Shown: positions 7,529 to 16,458 of the stretch, piece after piece
Position numbering within the stretch: the stretch's first letter is position 1
Layout: every line of letters begins with the position of its first letter
Assembly (NCBI GenBank): GCA_904501855.1
Contig: CAJGCI010000002.1
Coordinates: 1-64,000, forward strand
Length of the DNA stretch: 64,000 bases
Direction of reading: 5' to 3'
Source: Oscillospiraceae bacterium
GTDB lineage: Bacteria > Bacillota > Clostridia > Oscillospirales > Oscillospiraceae
Made by a program: the position numbers and the translations under genes
The notes under the pieces: model-generated
Seen by the model: the letters and a program-made list of their open reading frames with translations, nothing else
Database searches by the model: none
Told to the model about the DNA's origin: nothing

Positions 7529-8938
7529 TTATTTCAGCCGTTTATCCAGTGAATCCGGAATGATGTTTACGTGCTCGATGCGCTCATGCCGAAGCACCTT
7601 CTGATTGTACTGTTCAACGGCGGCTTCAACGGATCGGGCTGGATCTTTCACATAAAGATCTGCCGACAGCCGGTCACGGACAAGGGTCAGATCTGCGCGG
7701 TGAATATTGGGATCAAGCGCACACAGCATTTCCGACAATGCCGTCACATCCATGGTCTCACCGTTGGAGCCCACCAGCGTTTTCTTCTTCCTCTGGAGCA
7801 CGATCAGTTTGCCGTTTCGGATCTTGCCGATATCTCCGGTGTGGAAGTATCCGTTTTCATCAAAACACTCTTCTGTCAGCTGTTCATCCAGGTATCCGAG
7901 AAAGACATTTTCTCCCTTTACAATAATCTCCCCGACGCCCTGTTCATCCGGATCGAAGATTCTGGCATCAATGTTGGAGAAGATCGTACCGGCGCTGTCA
8001 TCGTCCTGATCTCCCGGATAATCGATGGAGAAAGAGGCGGCAGTTTCGGACATTCCGAAAGCCTGCAGCATGGGAAGTCCGCGATAGGCTCTTCGAAGTT
8101 CCTTCGGGCATGGTGCCCCGCTGCAGAAAAGGAAGCGGATCCTTGACCCAAAAGCCTGCCCGATCTGATCTCCGTACTGATCCAGCAGTTTCTTATACAC
8201 AAGCGGAACCGCGCAGAAGAAGGTGGGCTGTGACTCCAGCAGTTCCTCCGCAATCTTTGAAGTGGACGATGCCAGGAAGATCTGGTACCCGTCAATTAGA
8301 GACAAATAATAACAGTAGCAGCTGGCGTATACATGATTCAGAGGAAGAAACAGGTACACCCTGTCTTCCGTCGTATACTGGACTCTCTTGGACAGCTCCG
8401 AATAGCCGAAAAAGATATTTCTCAGTGACAGCTGGACGCCTTTGGACGGCCCTGTTGTTCCGGAAGAGAACACGATTTTGCTGCAGACATCCGGATCCCG
8501 GGATGAAAGATGGAACAATTGTTCACTTTCCGGCAGGTGCGGGATCTCATCAAAGCAGAGCGTCCGGATCTTCATCGTCTCCGGGATCTTCCGAACGGTC
8601 TCTTCCTTCTCCGACGCATACAGGATCGCTCTGGCGCCGATGGCTTCTGCGAGCTTCCGAACGCTTTCCCCTTTCATATCTTTGGCTACCACAACGCTGA
8701 TTCCCACAAATGCTGTAACGGCAAGATCCGCCACCATCAGGGAATAGGAATTTCTCCCGTAGATAATGACCTTTTCATCCGCCAGCCCGAGCCGGAGCAG
8801 GTACTCCGCCAGGCGATAGGTGTCTTCGGTGAACTGACCAAACGTCGTTCCCTCAAATCGTCCCTGTACCTTCTGGAAGATATACTGGTTGTTTTTCCAT
8901 TTCTGGTAATCTTCTTTCAGCAGCTTATTGACATCCAC
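7529..8938 (-). CDS. ANL-superfamily adenylating ligase 1 (acyl-AMP ligase-like)
   Basis: This 469-residue protein has the adenylate-forming core: A3 phosphate loop FSSGTTGPSKGV (about 157-168), A5 FGMSET (294-299), A7 HTGD (366-369) and a following hinge (LQRKKKTLVGSNGE). Such enzymes activate a carboxylate as acyl-AMP for transfer to CoA, a carrier protein or an amine. The C-terminal lid is short and ends PDSLDKRLK, so the usual A10 catalytic Lys is at most the penultimate lysine; this would favour adenylation over thioesterification. It is the last gene of an eight-gene operon and its start overlaps ligase 2 by 14 bp. The acid substrate cannot be read from sequence. Confidence 0.82.
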   Translation of the reverse strand: MDVNKLLKEDYQKWKNNQYIFQKVQGRFEGTTFGQFTEDTYRLAEYLLRLGLADEKVIIYGRNSYSLMVADLAVTAFVGISVVVAKDMKGESVRKLAEAIGARAILYASEKEETVRKIPETMKIRTLCFDEIPHLPESEQLFHLSSRDPDVCSKIVFSSGTTGPSKGVQLSLRNIFFGYSELSKRVQYTTEDRVYLFLPLNHVYASCYCYYLSLIDGYQIFLASSTSKIAEELLESQPTFFCAVPLVYKKLLDQYGDQIGQAFGSRIRFLFCSGAPCPKELRRAYRGLPMLQAFGMSETAASFSIDYPGDQDDDSAGTIFSNIDARIFDPDEQGVGEIIVKGENVFLGYLDEQLTEECFDENGYFHTGDIGKIRNGKLIVLQRKKKTLVGSNGETMDVTALSEMLCALDPNIHRADLTLVRDRLSADLYVKDPARSVEAAVEQYNQKVLRHERIEHVNIIPDSLDKRLK

Positions 8939-10367
8939 GTTTCTGTTCCTTTTCTACAAGTTTTTTCAGCTTCAGATAATTGATCTTCGTATGGTGCTTG
9001 ATGTCTTTGGGAATGGGGTCCAGGCACACCACCTTGGCTTCCAGCCGGTAGTGCTCCCGGAGGAAGCTTCGGATCATCTCCGGTTCTGTGCTGCTCTTTT
9101 CATAAAACAGGACCGTTTCTCCGTTCTGGTATACAACTGCACATTTCGGGATCGCCGGGAACTGAAGGATCACCTGCTGTTCGATCTCATTTGCACAGAG
9201 CTGCTGTCCCTCGACGGGGACATAAAATCCGTGCTTTCCACGATACAGAAGCCTTTCTTCTTTCAGCATCCCCACATCGTGAGTGTCATAGTATCCGTCC
9301 TGCAGGCGGATGTCCTCAAAGGACTTCGTGAGAAGCGCATCGCTTCGTACCAGGATATGCCCGTTGTCATCGATCCGGACTGAAACGCCGTCACACACTC
9401 TTCCCAGGGAACAGATCCCTTCTTCTTTCAGGTCGCGGATGAATTCATCCAGCGTATTCATGGCTATGAGATTACACTCTGTGGAGCCGTAAATATAAAT
9501 GATCCTGCAGTCAGGATATTTTTCCTTTATGATCTCCGCCTCATGGAGGTTCAGGACCGCGCCGCCGAAATACATCAGTTCCAGGTGCGGATACATATTG
9601 GGTGTGCGCAGACAGAAATCCGGGGACGTCATGATCCGGGTGATGGCCAGATCCTGGAACTTCTCCAGCTTGCGAATGATCTTTTCCGTATTCTTCCTGC
9701 CCAGATTCACGTTGGGAATGGCAGTCGTCATGCCCTGGATAAGGTTTGAAAAGATATAGATATAGGACGTCGTAAGAACGATATCCTCATTCTTTTTCGC
9801 TTCATTGTTTCTGGTCGTCAGGCGAAGCTGCTCATACAGATCGCCATGAGACCGGAGAAACAGTTTCGGCGTCCCGGTCGATCCAGTCGTTACTGTTATC
9901 AGCCCGGCCGCGTCTTCTTCGATCTCATCCGGAACATACTCCTTTTCCGGACGCTCACTGTAAACGTGATCGATATTGATCACGCTGCGGATCTCCCGGA
10001 AAGCCGGAAATGCATTCCTTGCCAGCTTTGTGTGGTTGGAAACCAGGATGTGATGCGGTCTGGTCTTTTGAAAAATCTCCTGCAGACTTTCCTGTTTTGC
10101 ATAGATGTCCACGTACATGACGGAAACACCCATGCACATAGTCGCCAGCATGAACAGACACAGCGTGTAGCCGGAACTGGTAAATGTAAGGACCCGGTCT
10201 CCGGACTGTACGCCGTGATGATGCAGTACCGATACCATTTCTTCGACTTCTTTTCTCAGTTCCGCAAAGGTCCGGCTCTCCCGCCTGTTTTTCCGGAGAT
10301 AATACACCGCAGTGCGTTCTTTGTTCTCCTCGCACGATTTATAGAATTCCTGTACAATCCTGCTCAT
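8925..10367 (-). CDS. ANL-superfamily adenylating ligase 2 (divergent motifs)
   Basis: This is a 480-residue adenylate-forming enzyme. A3 is TVTTGSTGTPK (about 158-168) and A5 is YGSTEC (293-298). A7 is DTHDVG (361-366) where TGD is usual, so the ribose-binding Asp is retained in altered surroundings. The C-terminal lid contains IPKDIKHHTKINYLKL, giving a plausible A10 Lys. It resembles acyl-CoA synthetase/OleC-like ligases more than NRPS A domains, because no condensation or carrier domain is attached. It overlaps the following ligase gene by 14 bp and the preceding BtaA-like gene by 4 bp (ATGA), so translation is coupled. Confidence 0.8.
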   Translation of the reverse strand: MSRIVQEFYKSCEENKERTAVYYLRKNRRESRTFAELRKEVEEMVSVLHHHGVQSGDRVLTFTSSGYTLCLFMLATMCMGVSVMYVDIYAKQESLQEIFQKTRPHHILVSNHTKLARNAFPAFREIRSVINIDHVYSERPEKEYVPDEIEEDAAGLITVTTGSTGTPKLFLRSHGDLYEQLRLTTRNNEAKKNEDIVLTTSYIYIFSNLIQGMTTAIPNVNLGRKNTEKIIRKLEKFQDLAITRIMTSPDFCLRTPNMYPHLELMYFGGAVLNLHEAEIIKEKYPDCRIIYIYGSTECNLIAMNTLDEFIRDLKEEGICSLGRVCDGVSVRIDDNGHILVRSDALLTKSFEDIRLQDGYYDTHDVGMLKEERLLYRGKHGFYVPVEGQQLCANEIEQQVILQFPAIPKCAVVYQNGETVLFYEKSSTEPEMIRSFLREHYRLEAKVVCLDPIPKDIKHHTKINYLKLKKLVEKEQKRGCQ

Positions 10368-11434
10368 TTGTTCTCCCCAACTTCGTAGACCACAAAATCA
10401 CGGTAGAAATAAGACTTTGTTGCCATGGTCTGCCGTTCGGACAGCTCTTTCAGATAACGGAACTCCGTTCCCGGCAGATATCGGCGGTTCTGCATGTTGT
10501 AATAGGCAACGCGGGCACCGGGTACAGAAAGCTCCCGGAGTTTCTGAATGTTCTCTTCAAACTGTTCCTCGCTCATATATTCGAAAATATCGGAAAGGTT
10601 GAAGAATCCGTACCTGCCGTCAAGTTCCTGCAGGGTGCCTCGTTTCACTTCGATGCGGTCCAGCCGGCTGCGTATCGTTTCATGAAACTGCTCCTGCAGA
10701 TAATACGGGAGCGCGTCTTCGGTAAACTGATTGGTCAGGACATAGGTCATGTAGGGGTTGTTCCAGTTTGGAATCCTTCCCATTCCGGAATCCGCTGTCT
10801 TCTTGATGTTGGATGCGCTGTTCTCCTTGTCCTCCACATAATTGTAAAATGCACGGTCGCGCCCCAGTTTTCCCATCATGCGGAAGCCGAAGAACACCTT
10901 GAATATCGCTTTCATCCTCCGGTTGTTGACCCAGCGGTCATAATACTTTTTCTGTGCTTCGATATCATGAAATGCGGCCAGTTTTGCCATTTTTCTTTTC
11001 GTTGTGAACAGCGGAACCACCCGGTCGCGGAAGATCTGAAAGTATCGTTCAAATTTTCCGATATGGACGATCCCTTTTTCAAAGAATTCCGGATGTTCGT
11101 AAAAGTACCGGAACGCTTCCGGATCCATCACCGGTTCCAGAGACTGAAACAGCGCCCAGGACCGCTCTGTCCCTCCGATTCCGAGGAGGGCCAGAAGATC
11201 TCTGTGACTGAGCATCTCAAATCCCGCTTTTTTCAGGTAAAAAAGATGGATCTGGGTCGGGTTGATATCAAATGCCGTTATCGATTCCGGGTCTCCCAGC
11301 AGCATGGCGAGAGTATTGTCTCCTGCAGAAAGGATGGACGCTCCTCTCCGTCCCCGAATCTCCAGTGATTTCAGCAGATTTTCCGAGTCCTCCCAGCAGT
11401 TCGAATAACGTATAAAATCAAATTTCGCTTCCAT
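10364..11434 (-). CDS. BtaA-like (DUF3419) SAM:3-amino-3-carboxypropyl transferase
   Basis: This 356-residue protein has the DUF3419/BtaA signature RYSNCWEDSE (9-18, close to the family's WED motif), then a SAM-binding motif ILSAGDN (34-40) and FDINPTQ (55-61). BtaA moves the aminocarboxypropyl group of S-adenosylmethionine onto diacylglycerol in betaine-lipid synthesis. No BtaB N-methyltransferase is encoded nearby, so the product is unlikely to be a finished betaine lipid. The acceptor is unknown. The gene lies between the dikinase (17-bp overlap) and ligase 2 (4-bp overlap). Annotation as a DUF3419 protein is firm; the reaction is inferred from the family. Confidence 0.78.
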   Translation of the reverse strand: MEAKFDFIRYSNCWEDSENLLKSLEIRGRRGASILSAGDNTLAMLLGDPESITAFDINPTQIHLFYLKKAGFEMLSHRDLLALLGIGGTERSWALFQSLEPVMDPEAFRYFYEHPEFFEKGIVHIGKFERYFQIFRDRVVPLFTTKRKMAKLAAFHDIEAQKKYYDRWVNNRRMKAIFKVFFGFRMMGKLGRDRAFYNYVEDKENSASNIKKTADSGMGRIPNWNNPYMTYVLTNQFTEDALPYYLQEQFHETIRSRLDRIEVKRGTLQELDGRYGFFNLSDIFEYMSEEQFEENIQKLRELSVPGARVAYYNMQNRRYLPGTEFRYLKELSERQTMATKSYFYRDFVVYEVGENK

Positions 11435-13985
11435 GTTGATGCCTCTCCAAAATCTCGATGGTTCCGTTGATGCCGTCTACCCGCACCTTGTCTCCGTCAT
11501 GGATCTGCTCCGTCAGGCCGCGGACGCCCACCACAAGGGGTATGCCCATCTCCCGTGCGATTACGGCGGAATGGGACAGAACGCTTCCCCGTTCGATAAT
11601 GATTGCCTCTGCCATGGGGAACAGAATGGTCCATCCCGGATCGGTTCGCTTTGCCATCAGGATGTGACCTTGAAGGAACGGATCTTCCGGATCCTCGACA
11701 TAACAGACGATACCTTCTGTGGCCTTTCCTCCTCCGGCAACGCCCCGGAGCACACCTTCCTCCGGTGCTGTTTCCTGCTGGCTGTATATCGGGATCATGT
11801 TTTCTCTGCAGATATCTCCATAGAAATACATCCGCTCAAACGTTTCTTTTTTCTTGTTTTCGCGGTATTCTTCTTTTCTTCCTTCAATCCGCTGACGGAC
11901 ATCGTCGGTCAGCGTTCCCTGAACTATTTCCGTGATCTCATCCTTTTCCAGATAGAAGATATCCCGGTAATGGTCAATGCGTCCTTCCTGTTCAAAATTT
12001 CTTCCGATCCCGAGGAAGATATTTCGAACGATGTCATAGATATAGGTCCTTCTCAGACGAAGCCGTTCCCGGTTACGTATAAAGAATTTGGTAATTCGGA
12101 TGAGCAGCCGGACTTTCGGCCGTTCCAGCGGCTTGTAACACTGATAGATCTGCTGTTCCCGGTCTTCACCCGGTGTGTTTTCCTGCCCGAGGTTTTTTGC
12201 CGGATTCATTGCCAGATAGTTTTTTATCGTCTGGAACAGAAATGCCGGATCCTCCGTCATGGTGATGGTCTCAAGTTTCAGCTCATCCATGCTGCGGGAT
12301 CCGAATCGGCGGATATAGTCCTTCAGCTTTTCCGCGATCTCGCTTCCGTCCTCCAGAGAAAACTCGTCATTCAGAACGCGCTGTTTCAGATCGCTGTCCC
12401 CGCGGATTTCTTCCACGATATCCAGCAGATCTGTCGTCTGCTTTGCGCTCTCAACATTTCCCTGACGGCTGAGCACGCTGCTCAGCGCGCCTTCACTGTC
12501 CGGGACACCGTGCTGCTGCAGGCTGTCCGTCAGCTTTCCGTAGAACACCATCGCGCCCATGTCATTCCCAATGGGCGTGGTAAATTCGTCCAGGATCTTT
12601 TCCTCCAGTTCTCCGTAGATTCCCAGTAGATCCTGACTGCTCAAGCCTTCAAATCTCTGATTCTGATATGGGCCTGTCACTTCTTCAAACCGGCGGAGAA
12701 ACGCATCGCTGTCTTTCTTCATCCGGATCATTTTCTTCAAAAACTGCCGGTGGATCCTTGCTGCTCGTTCATTTGCCTGTTCCTCGGTTTCGACCAGCGG
12801 GACTTTAACTCCCATCATCTTCTCCATGTATCCCTTGTTCTTATCGTATCCCGGATACAGAGAAGTCATCCGATACCAGCTGTTCAGCTTGTAGTAGACC
12901 TTGTTTTCAAAAAAGACCAGCATGTTATTCAGATCATCATCCACATCACGAAGGACATCCTCGCTGACCAGAAAATTTCTGGCTGTCTGGTGATAGATCT
13001 TTCCGTATACTTCCTTTGCAAAGGTAAATGTCAGCGGTGTGGTCACACCGGAATAGCTCTCAATGATATTGGAATTGTCCAGGATCGTGCGCGGCTTCCG
13101 AAGATCCAGATGGCTGTATGCTGTAATGGCACGGCACTGCAGAAACCATATCGCGGAATCCTTTATGGCAAACTCCATGTCCTGACCCACTTTCGGATCA
13201 TAACTGTCCTCTATGATCCTTGCCTGTCGGGCAAGTGTCCGGATTACATCCTCCGACAACCCGCTTTCCCCGTTTTTGAGGATCTGTTCCTGCAGGTCGA
13301 CAACATAATCCATGCTGTCTTTCTCGCCGGATACCAGCTGTTCGCCCAGGCCTTTCACGACGCTGATCAGTGTTTCATCGGGATTGTTCGTGTTGGGGTT
13401 GACCGTAAACAGAACCCCTGCATAATCCGCATCCACCATCTCCTGGATGATCACCGCAGCGGCGATCTCCCGGTTGATCAGACCATGCTGCTGCCTGTAA
13501 GCCATGATACGGGGAGAGAAACAGGATCGGTAGCAGTCACAGATCGCCTTTTCGATCTCTTCTTCCGTGCTGACATTGAGCGTGGACTCCATCATTCCGG
13601 CAAAAGACTGATCTGCAGAGTCCTCATCCACGGCACTGGACCGCACAGCGACCTTCTCCGCACCGGCTAGTTCCTGTGTCAGGGCATCCTGAAGAAGATT
13701 CCTCTGCGCATCGGAAAAGCGGCAACGGTCTAGCAGTGCGAGGATCTTCTCCCTGGATTCCTCCTGATAATCGGCCAGAAGCCCCTCGTATTCCTCGCGG
13801 TGGTCTCCAAGAAACTCATAAAAGAACTCCGTAGTCAGACAGATCCATCGAGGCACGGAAATATCCGGAATGGTGTTCAGATGTCCCAGATTATAGGCCT
13901 TTCCTCCTACTTTCCGCCGGGATAATTCTTCGCCTCTGCCATTCCAAATTGCGGTTTTTTCTGAATGGTTGTTCTTTCTTGACAT
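11418..13985 (-). CDS. Rifampin-phosphotransferase/PEP-synthase-like dikinase
   Basis: This 855-residue protein has an N-terminal PEP/pyruvate-dikinase ATP-binding domain (GGKAYNLG at 27-34, VRSSAVDEDSADQSFAGM at about 114-131, QEMVDADYAGVLFTVNP further on). A long central region that I do not recognise follows, then a C-terminal swivelling phosphohistidine domain (GSVLSHSAVIAREMGIP, catalytic His at about 805). There is no C-terminal PEP-binding TIM barrel. Domain order and size match rifampin phosphotransferases, where ATP's beta-phosphate goes to the histidine and then to a bound small molecule. Here the acceptor is probably a cluster intermediate. It precedes the BtaA-like gene and overlaps it by 17 bp. 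Confidence 0.8.
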   Translation of the reverse strand: MSRKNNHSEKTAIWNGRGEELSRRKVGGKAYNLGHLNTIPDISVPRWICLTTEFFYEFLGDHREEYEGLLADYQEESREKILALLDRCRFSDAQRNLLQDALTQELAGAEKVAVRSSAVDEDSADQSFAGMMESTLNVSTEEEIEKAICDCYRSCFSPRIMAYRQQHGLINREIAAAVIIQEMVDADYAGVLFTVNPNTNNPDETLISVVKGLGEQLVSGEKDSMDYVVDLQEQILKNGESGLSEDVIRTLARQARIIEDSYDPKVGQDMEFAIKDSAIWFLQCRAITAYSHLDLRKPRTILDNSNIIESYSGVTTPLTFTFAKEVYGKIYHQTARNFLVSEDVLRDVDDDLNNMLVFFENKVYYKLNSWYRMTSLYPGYDKNKGYMEKMMGVKVPLVETEEQANERAARIHRQFLKKMIRMKKDSDAFLRRFEEVTGPYQNQRFEGLSSQDLLGIYGELEEKILDEFTTPIGNDMGAMVFYGKLTDSLQQHGVPDSEGALSSVLSRQGNVESAKQTTDLLDIVEEIRGDSDLKQRVLNDEFSLEDGSEIAEKLKDYIRRFGSRSMDELKLETITMTEDPAFLFQTIKNYLAMNPAKNLGQENTPGEDREQQIYQCYKPLERPKVRLLIRITKFFIRNRERLRLRRTYIYDIVRNIFLGIGRNFEQEGRIDHYRDIFYLEKDEITEIVQGTLTDDVRQRIEGRKEEYRENKKKETFERMYFYGDICRENMIPIYSQQETAPEEGVLRGVAGGGKATEGIVCYVEDPEDPFLQGHILMAKRTDPGWTILFPMAEAIIIERGSVLSHSAVIAREMGIPLVVGVRGLTEQIHDGDKVRVDGINGTIEILERHQHGSEI

Positions 13986-14033
13986 GCCTTGTCCGTTCCT
14001 TCCCGTTTTTCGTTCTTCATAGAAAATAGTTTT

Positions 14034-14519
14034 CTATTGCTCCGCCTCATTTTTGCGACGGCGCAGTTTGTACAAGTGAAAACCTGCCGCGAGAACCAGA
14101 CACACTCCCGCCGTGATCAGCGTCCGTTGGTCCTTCCATCCGAGATACATACTGAGATAGTAAAAGGTCAGAAGCGGCAGAAACAGCAGTTTCAGCGGCT
14201 CGACCCGGTTCATCCATGCCAGATATCCCAGCAGCAGAATGCTGGCCAGTCCGGGAATCCGGAAAAAAACAAGATGCAGCAGCAGAAAGACCGCCGCAAG
14301 TCCGATGATCAGGCTCCTCAGCTGCTGCCTGGTCAGCGGTTTTTCTTTTCTGTCCGTATCATAATCCAGATAGTCATCTGCCGCGCGTACCAGATAGAAC
14401 GTACACAGGGCAACCGGGAGCATTTCCCAGCAGAAATGCCCCGTGACTATGCTGTAGAGGCCTGCGGCGATGACTGCCCCAATGCCGTACACCCAGTAGT
14501 TCAGAAAGTACTTCGTCAT
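14034..14519 (-). CDS. Half-length UbiA-like integral membrane protein
   Basis: This 161-residue protein has about five hydrophobic helices. Between helices 2 and 3 it has RAADDYLDYDTDRKEKPL (about 45-62), which resembles the first Asp-rich diphosphate/Mg site of UbiA prenyltransferases (NDxxDxxxD followed by a basic KP segment). UbiA proteins are usually about 280-300 residues with two Asp-rich sites; only one is present here, so the protein is either a half-size relative or a degenerate form. No frameshift partner is visible in the 48-bp gap that follows. A prenyl or alkyl transfer role is inference. It overlaps the PP-loop gene before it by 4 bp. Confidence 0.6.
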   Translation of the reverse strand: MTKYFLNYWVYGIGAVIAAGLYSIVTGHFCWEMLPVALCTFYLVRAADDYLDYDTDRKEKPLTRQQLRSLIIGLAAVFLLLHLVFFRIPGLASILLLGYLAWMNRVEPLKLLFLPLLTFYYLSMYLGWKDQRTLITAGVCLVLAAGFHLYKLRRRKNEAEQ

Positions 14520-15571
14520 TTCCGTTTTCTCTTATAGAGCTCCGCCTTTGCCAGGAGAATGGTCGGGCTGACCTTTGCGTACCTGCACAGTTCCTTCAGT
14601 TCTTCTTTCGGTTTTTCTACCATCTGTTCCTGCTCCAGCATCTCCAGCGCTTCCTCCCGGGACATCATTCCCATCCGTATCAGCACGCTGATCTCCGGCA
14701 GTCGGTGAGGCCTGCCCTCTGCACACTGATAGATATACTTTGTGGCATTGTGAATGGAGCAGTCATAGTGGTTATAGTCTTCGGGGGGCGTCCATCCTGT
14801 TTCCTCTTTCAGAAACCGGACGATCTCCTTTTCATCATATCGGTAATAGAGAAAATAGGGTACGAACTCCCGGAATTCAATTCCATCCACCCCGTCGAAC
14901 GCTATGCTCCGAATATCGTTGTAAATTCCTTCGTCCACTTTTTCCCGGACGCTTTCCAGCAGACCGGCATAGCTTTCCGCAATGTCGATCTCGTGGATGC
15001 TCTTCAATCCCATGTCCACGAATCTGGTAAAGACATCATTGCCGTATCTTCGCAGCATCTGTTCCGGAGATCTGCCGTGAACACACATACCTGCATCCAC
15101 TTTTACGGCATAGTTGATCATCGCTGCATATCCCGTATAGGAACATGCGATACACGGAACCAGGAAATGCTTCATGGAATAATGATACTGCCTCTGCTGC
15201 ATGGCCCGGTCAAAAGTGATGTACTCGTGATCGACTCCGTATGTCCGCACCGTCTTGTCGATGTTCTTTTTGGCCTCCTTGGACAGAAAGCCGTTATCCA
15301 GTGTAAACGTGCAGACATGCAGACCGTGTTTTCGGACCAGCTCATGCAGGACAAATTCGCTGTCTTTTCCTCCGGAGATTCCCAGGGCTGCATCGTACCG
15401 GTGCTTGCCGCGCACTGCATCCACACGTTCCTGAAACAACTGGTGAAGTGCATTTTCATCCTCCAGTTGAGCTCCGATTTTCTCATAGTTTCGACAGAAG
15501 TTGCACACACCGGAGGAATCAAACGAGATCCCGCGGACAGTCTCGTCGTTCAGACATCTTTTACATCTCAT
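14516..15571 (-). CDS. PP-loop amidotransferase-like protein (WbpG/N-acetyl sugar amidotransferase family)
   Basis: This 351-residue protein has a small Cys4 zinc motif (CKRC at 3-6 and CNFC at 23-26) and then an N-type ATP pyrophosphatase loop GISGGKDS (64-71). A further CIAC and a long helical C-terminus follow. This arrangement is typical of WbpG/PseA-like enzymes, which adenylate a carbonyl or amide oxygen of a sugar and replace it using ammonia from a HisH/HisF-type partner. No glutaminase partner lies in this cluster. Role here: ATP-dependent amination or thiolation of an unknown intermediate. It is coupled to both neighbours by 4-bp overlaps. Confidence 0.78.
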   Translation of the reverse strand: MRCKRCLNDETVRGISFDSSGVCNFCRNYEKIGAQLEDENALHQLFQERVDAVRGKHRYDAALGISGGKDSEFVLHELVRKHGLHVCTFTLDNGFLSKEAKKNIDKTVRTYGVDHEYITFDRAMQQRQYHYSMKHFLVPCIACSYTGYAAMINYAVKVDAGMCVHGRSPEQMLRRYGNDVFTRFVDMGLKSIHEIDIAESYAGLLESVREKVDEGIYNDIRSIAFDGVDGIEFREFVPYFLYYRYDEKEIVRFLKEETGWTPPEDYNHYDCSIHNATKYIYQCAEGRPHRLPEISVLIRMGMMSREEALEMLEQEQMVEKPKEELKELCRYAKVSPTILLAKAELYKRKRK

Positions 15572-16458
15572 TCTGTCAGCTCCTTTACAAATACCGCATA
15601 CCGTTTTTCCTGATCTTCCACAGTGCTGTCATAGCGTTTGAATGTGCTTCGCTGCTCACACTGGAAATGGTAGACGGTCTGGTCATAGCCCAGCTCTCGA
15701 ACAAATTTTGTTCCGAAATACAGCAGTGCAACGTACAGTTTCTGCTTCTGAAACTCTTTCCGCACCCCTACCGTTTTCGAGATATACTGAGCTGGATCGT
15801 ATGGGTTTGCATAGCTCATCACATACCCGGCGGCTCTCCCGTCTTTAAAAGCTGCAAAAACATGGATCTCGGGAATCTTTTTGGTCCATTCCAGATAGAT
15901 TTCCTGAAACACCTCAAAGGGAATCTCCGAATACAGAAGGCTTCCCTGAAACGCATCGATGGAGACATCAAAAATGTCTTTTACGATCTGATAGGATTCT
16001 TCTCCCCGGTAGAGTTTGAAGTCAAATCCTTCCTTCTGCTTTTTCCGGAAGATCTCTTCGCCGGACTCAAACAGAACATTGTTTGTGTTGATGTGAGCGC
16101 TTCGATAGGTGTACAGCTCCCGGTATCCCAGCTGTCGGATAAAATCAACATAGTACGGCGGGTTCTCGCAGTCGGGATAGTATTTCTGATCATACTGGCT
16201 GATCGCCCATCGATAGCTCATCCACGTCGTATAATTCACCGGTCCGATCAGATGCTTCTGCCCCAGTTCCCGGGCTCTCGCTTCCACTTTTCGGAACAGC
16301 TCTTTCACTTCCTCCAGATCATCGGAAAATTCCGCAAATCCGAACATGCATGGGTACTCTTCCAGTTTGTTGTTAATGATCAGGTAACAGGAGGATCTTC
16401 CTTGCTCAAAGTATTCCTTGTAGTCTGCAAGCTGCAGGATGGCCAGTTCCTTATTCAT
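15568..16458 (-). CDS. GNAT-like N-acyltransferase
   Basis: This 296-residue protein has a GNAT-type C-terminal half (HVFAAFKDGRAAGYVMSY beta-strands, then SKTVGVRKEFQKQKLYVALLYFG, resembling the acyl-CoA pyrophosphate-binding V-x-x-x-x-Q/R-x-x-G/K helix). The N-terminal half contains HLIGPVNYTTWMSYRW and YYVDFIRQLGY, which is also seen in tandem GNAT proteins of lipid or peptidoglycan modification. It probably transfers an acyl group to an amine, which would fit an amino group made by the aminocarboxypropyl transferase or the amidotransferase-like enzyme. The overlap with each neighbour is 4 bp. The substrate is unknown. Confidence 0.7.
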   Translation of the reverse strand: MNKELAILQLADYKEYFEQGRSSCYLIINNKLEEYPCMFGFAEFSDDLEEVKELFRKVEARARELGQKHLIGPVNYTTWMSYRWAISQYDQKYYPDCENPPYYVDFIRQLGYRELYTYRSAHINTNNVLFESGEEIFRKKQKEGFDFKLYRGEESYQIVKDIFDVSIDAFQGSLLYSEIPFEVFQEIYLEWTKKIPEIHVFAAFKDGRAAGYVMSYANPYDPAQYISKTVGVRKEFQKQKLYVALLYFGTKFVRELGYDQTVYHFQCEQRSTFKRYDSTVEDQEKRYAVFVKELTE

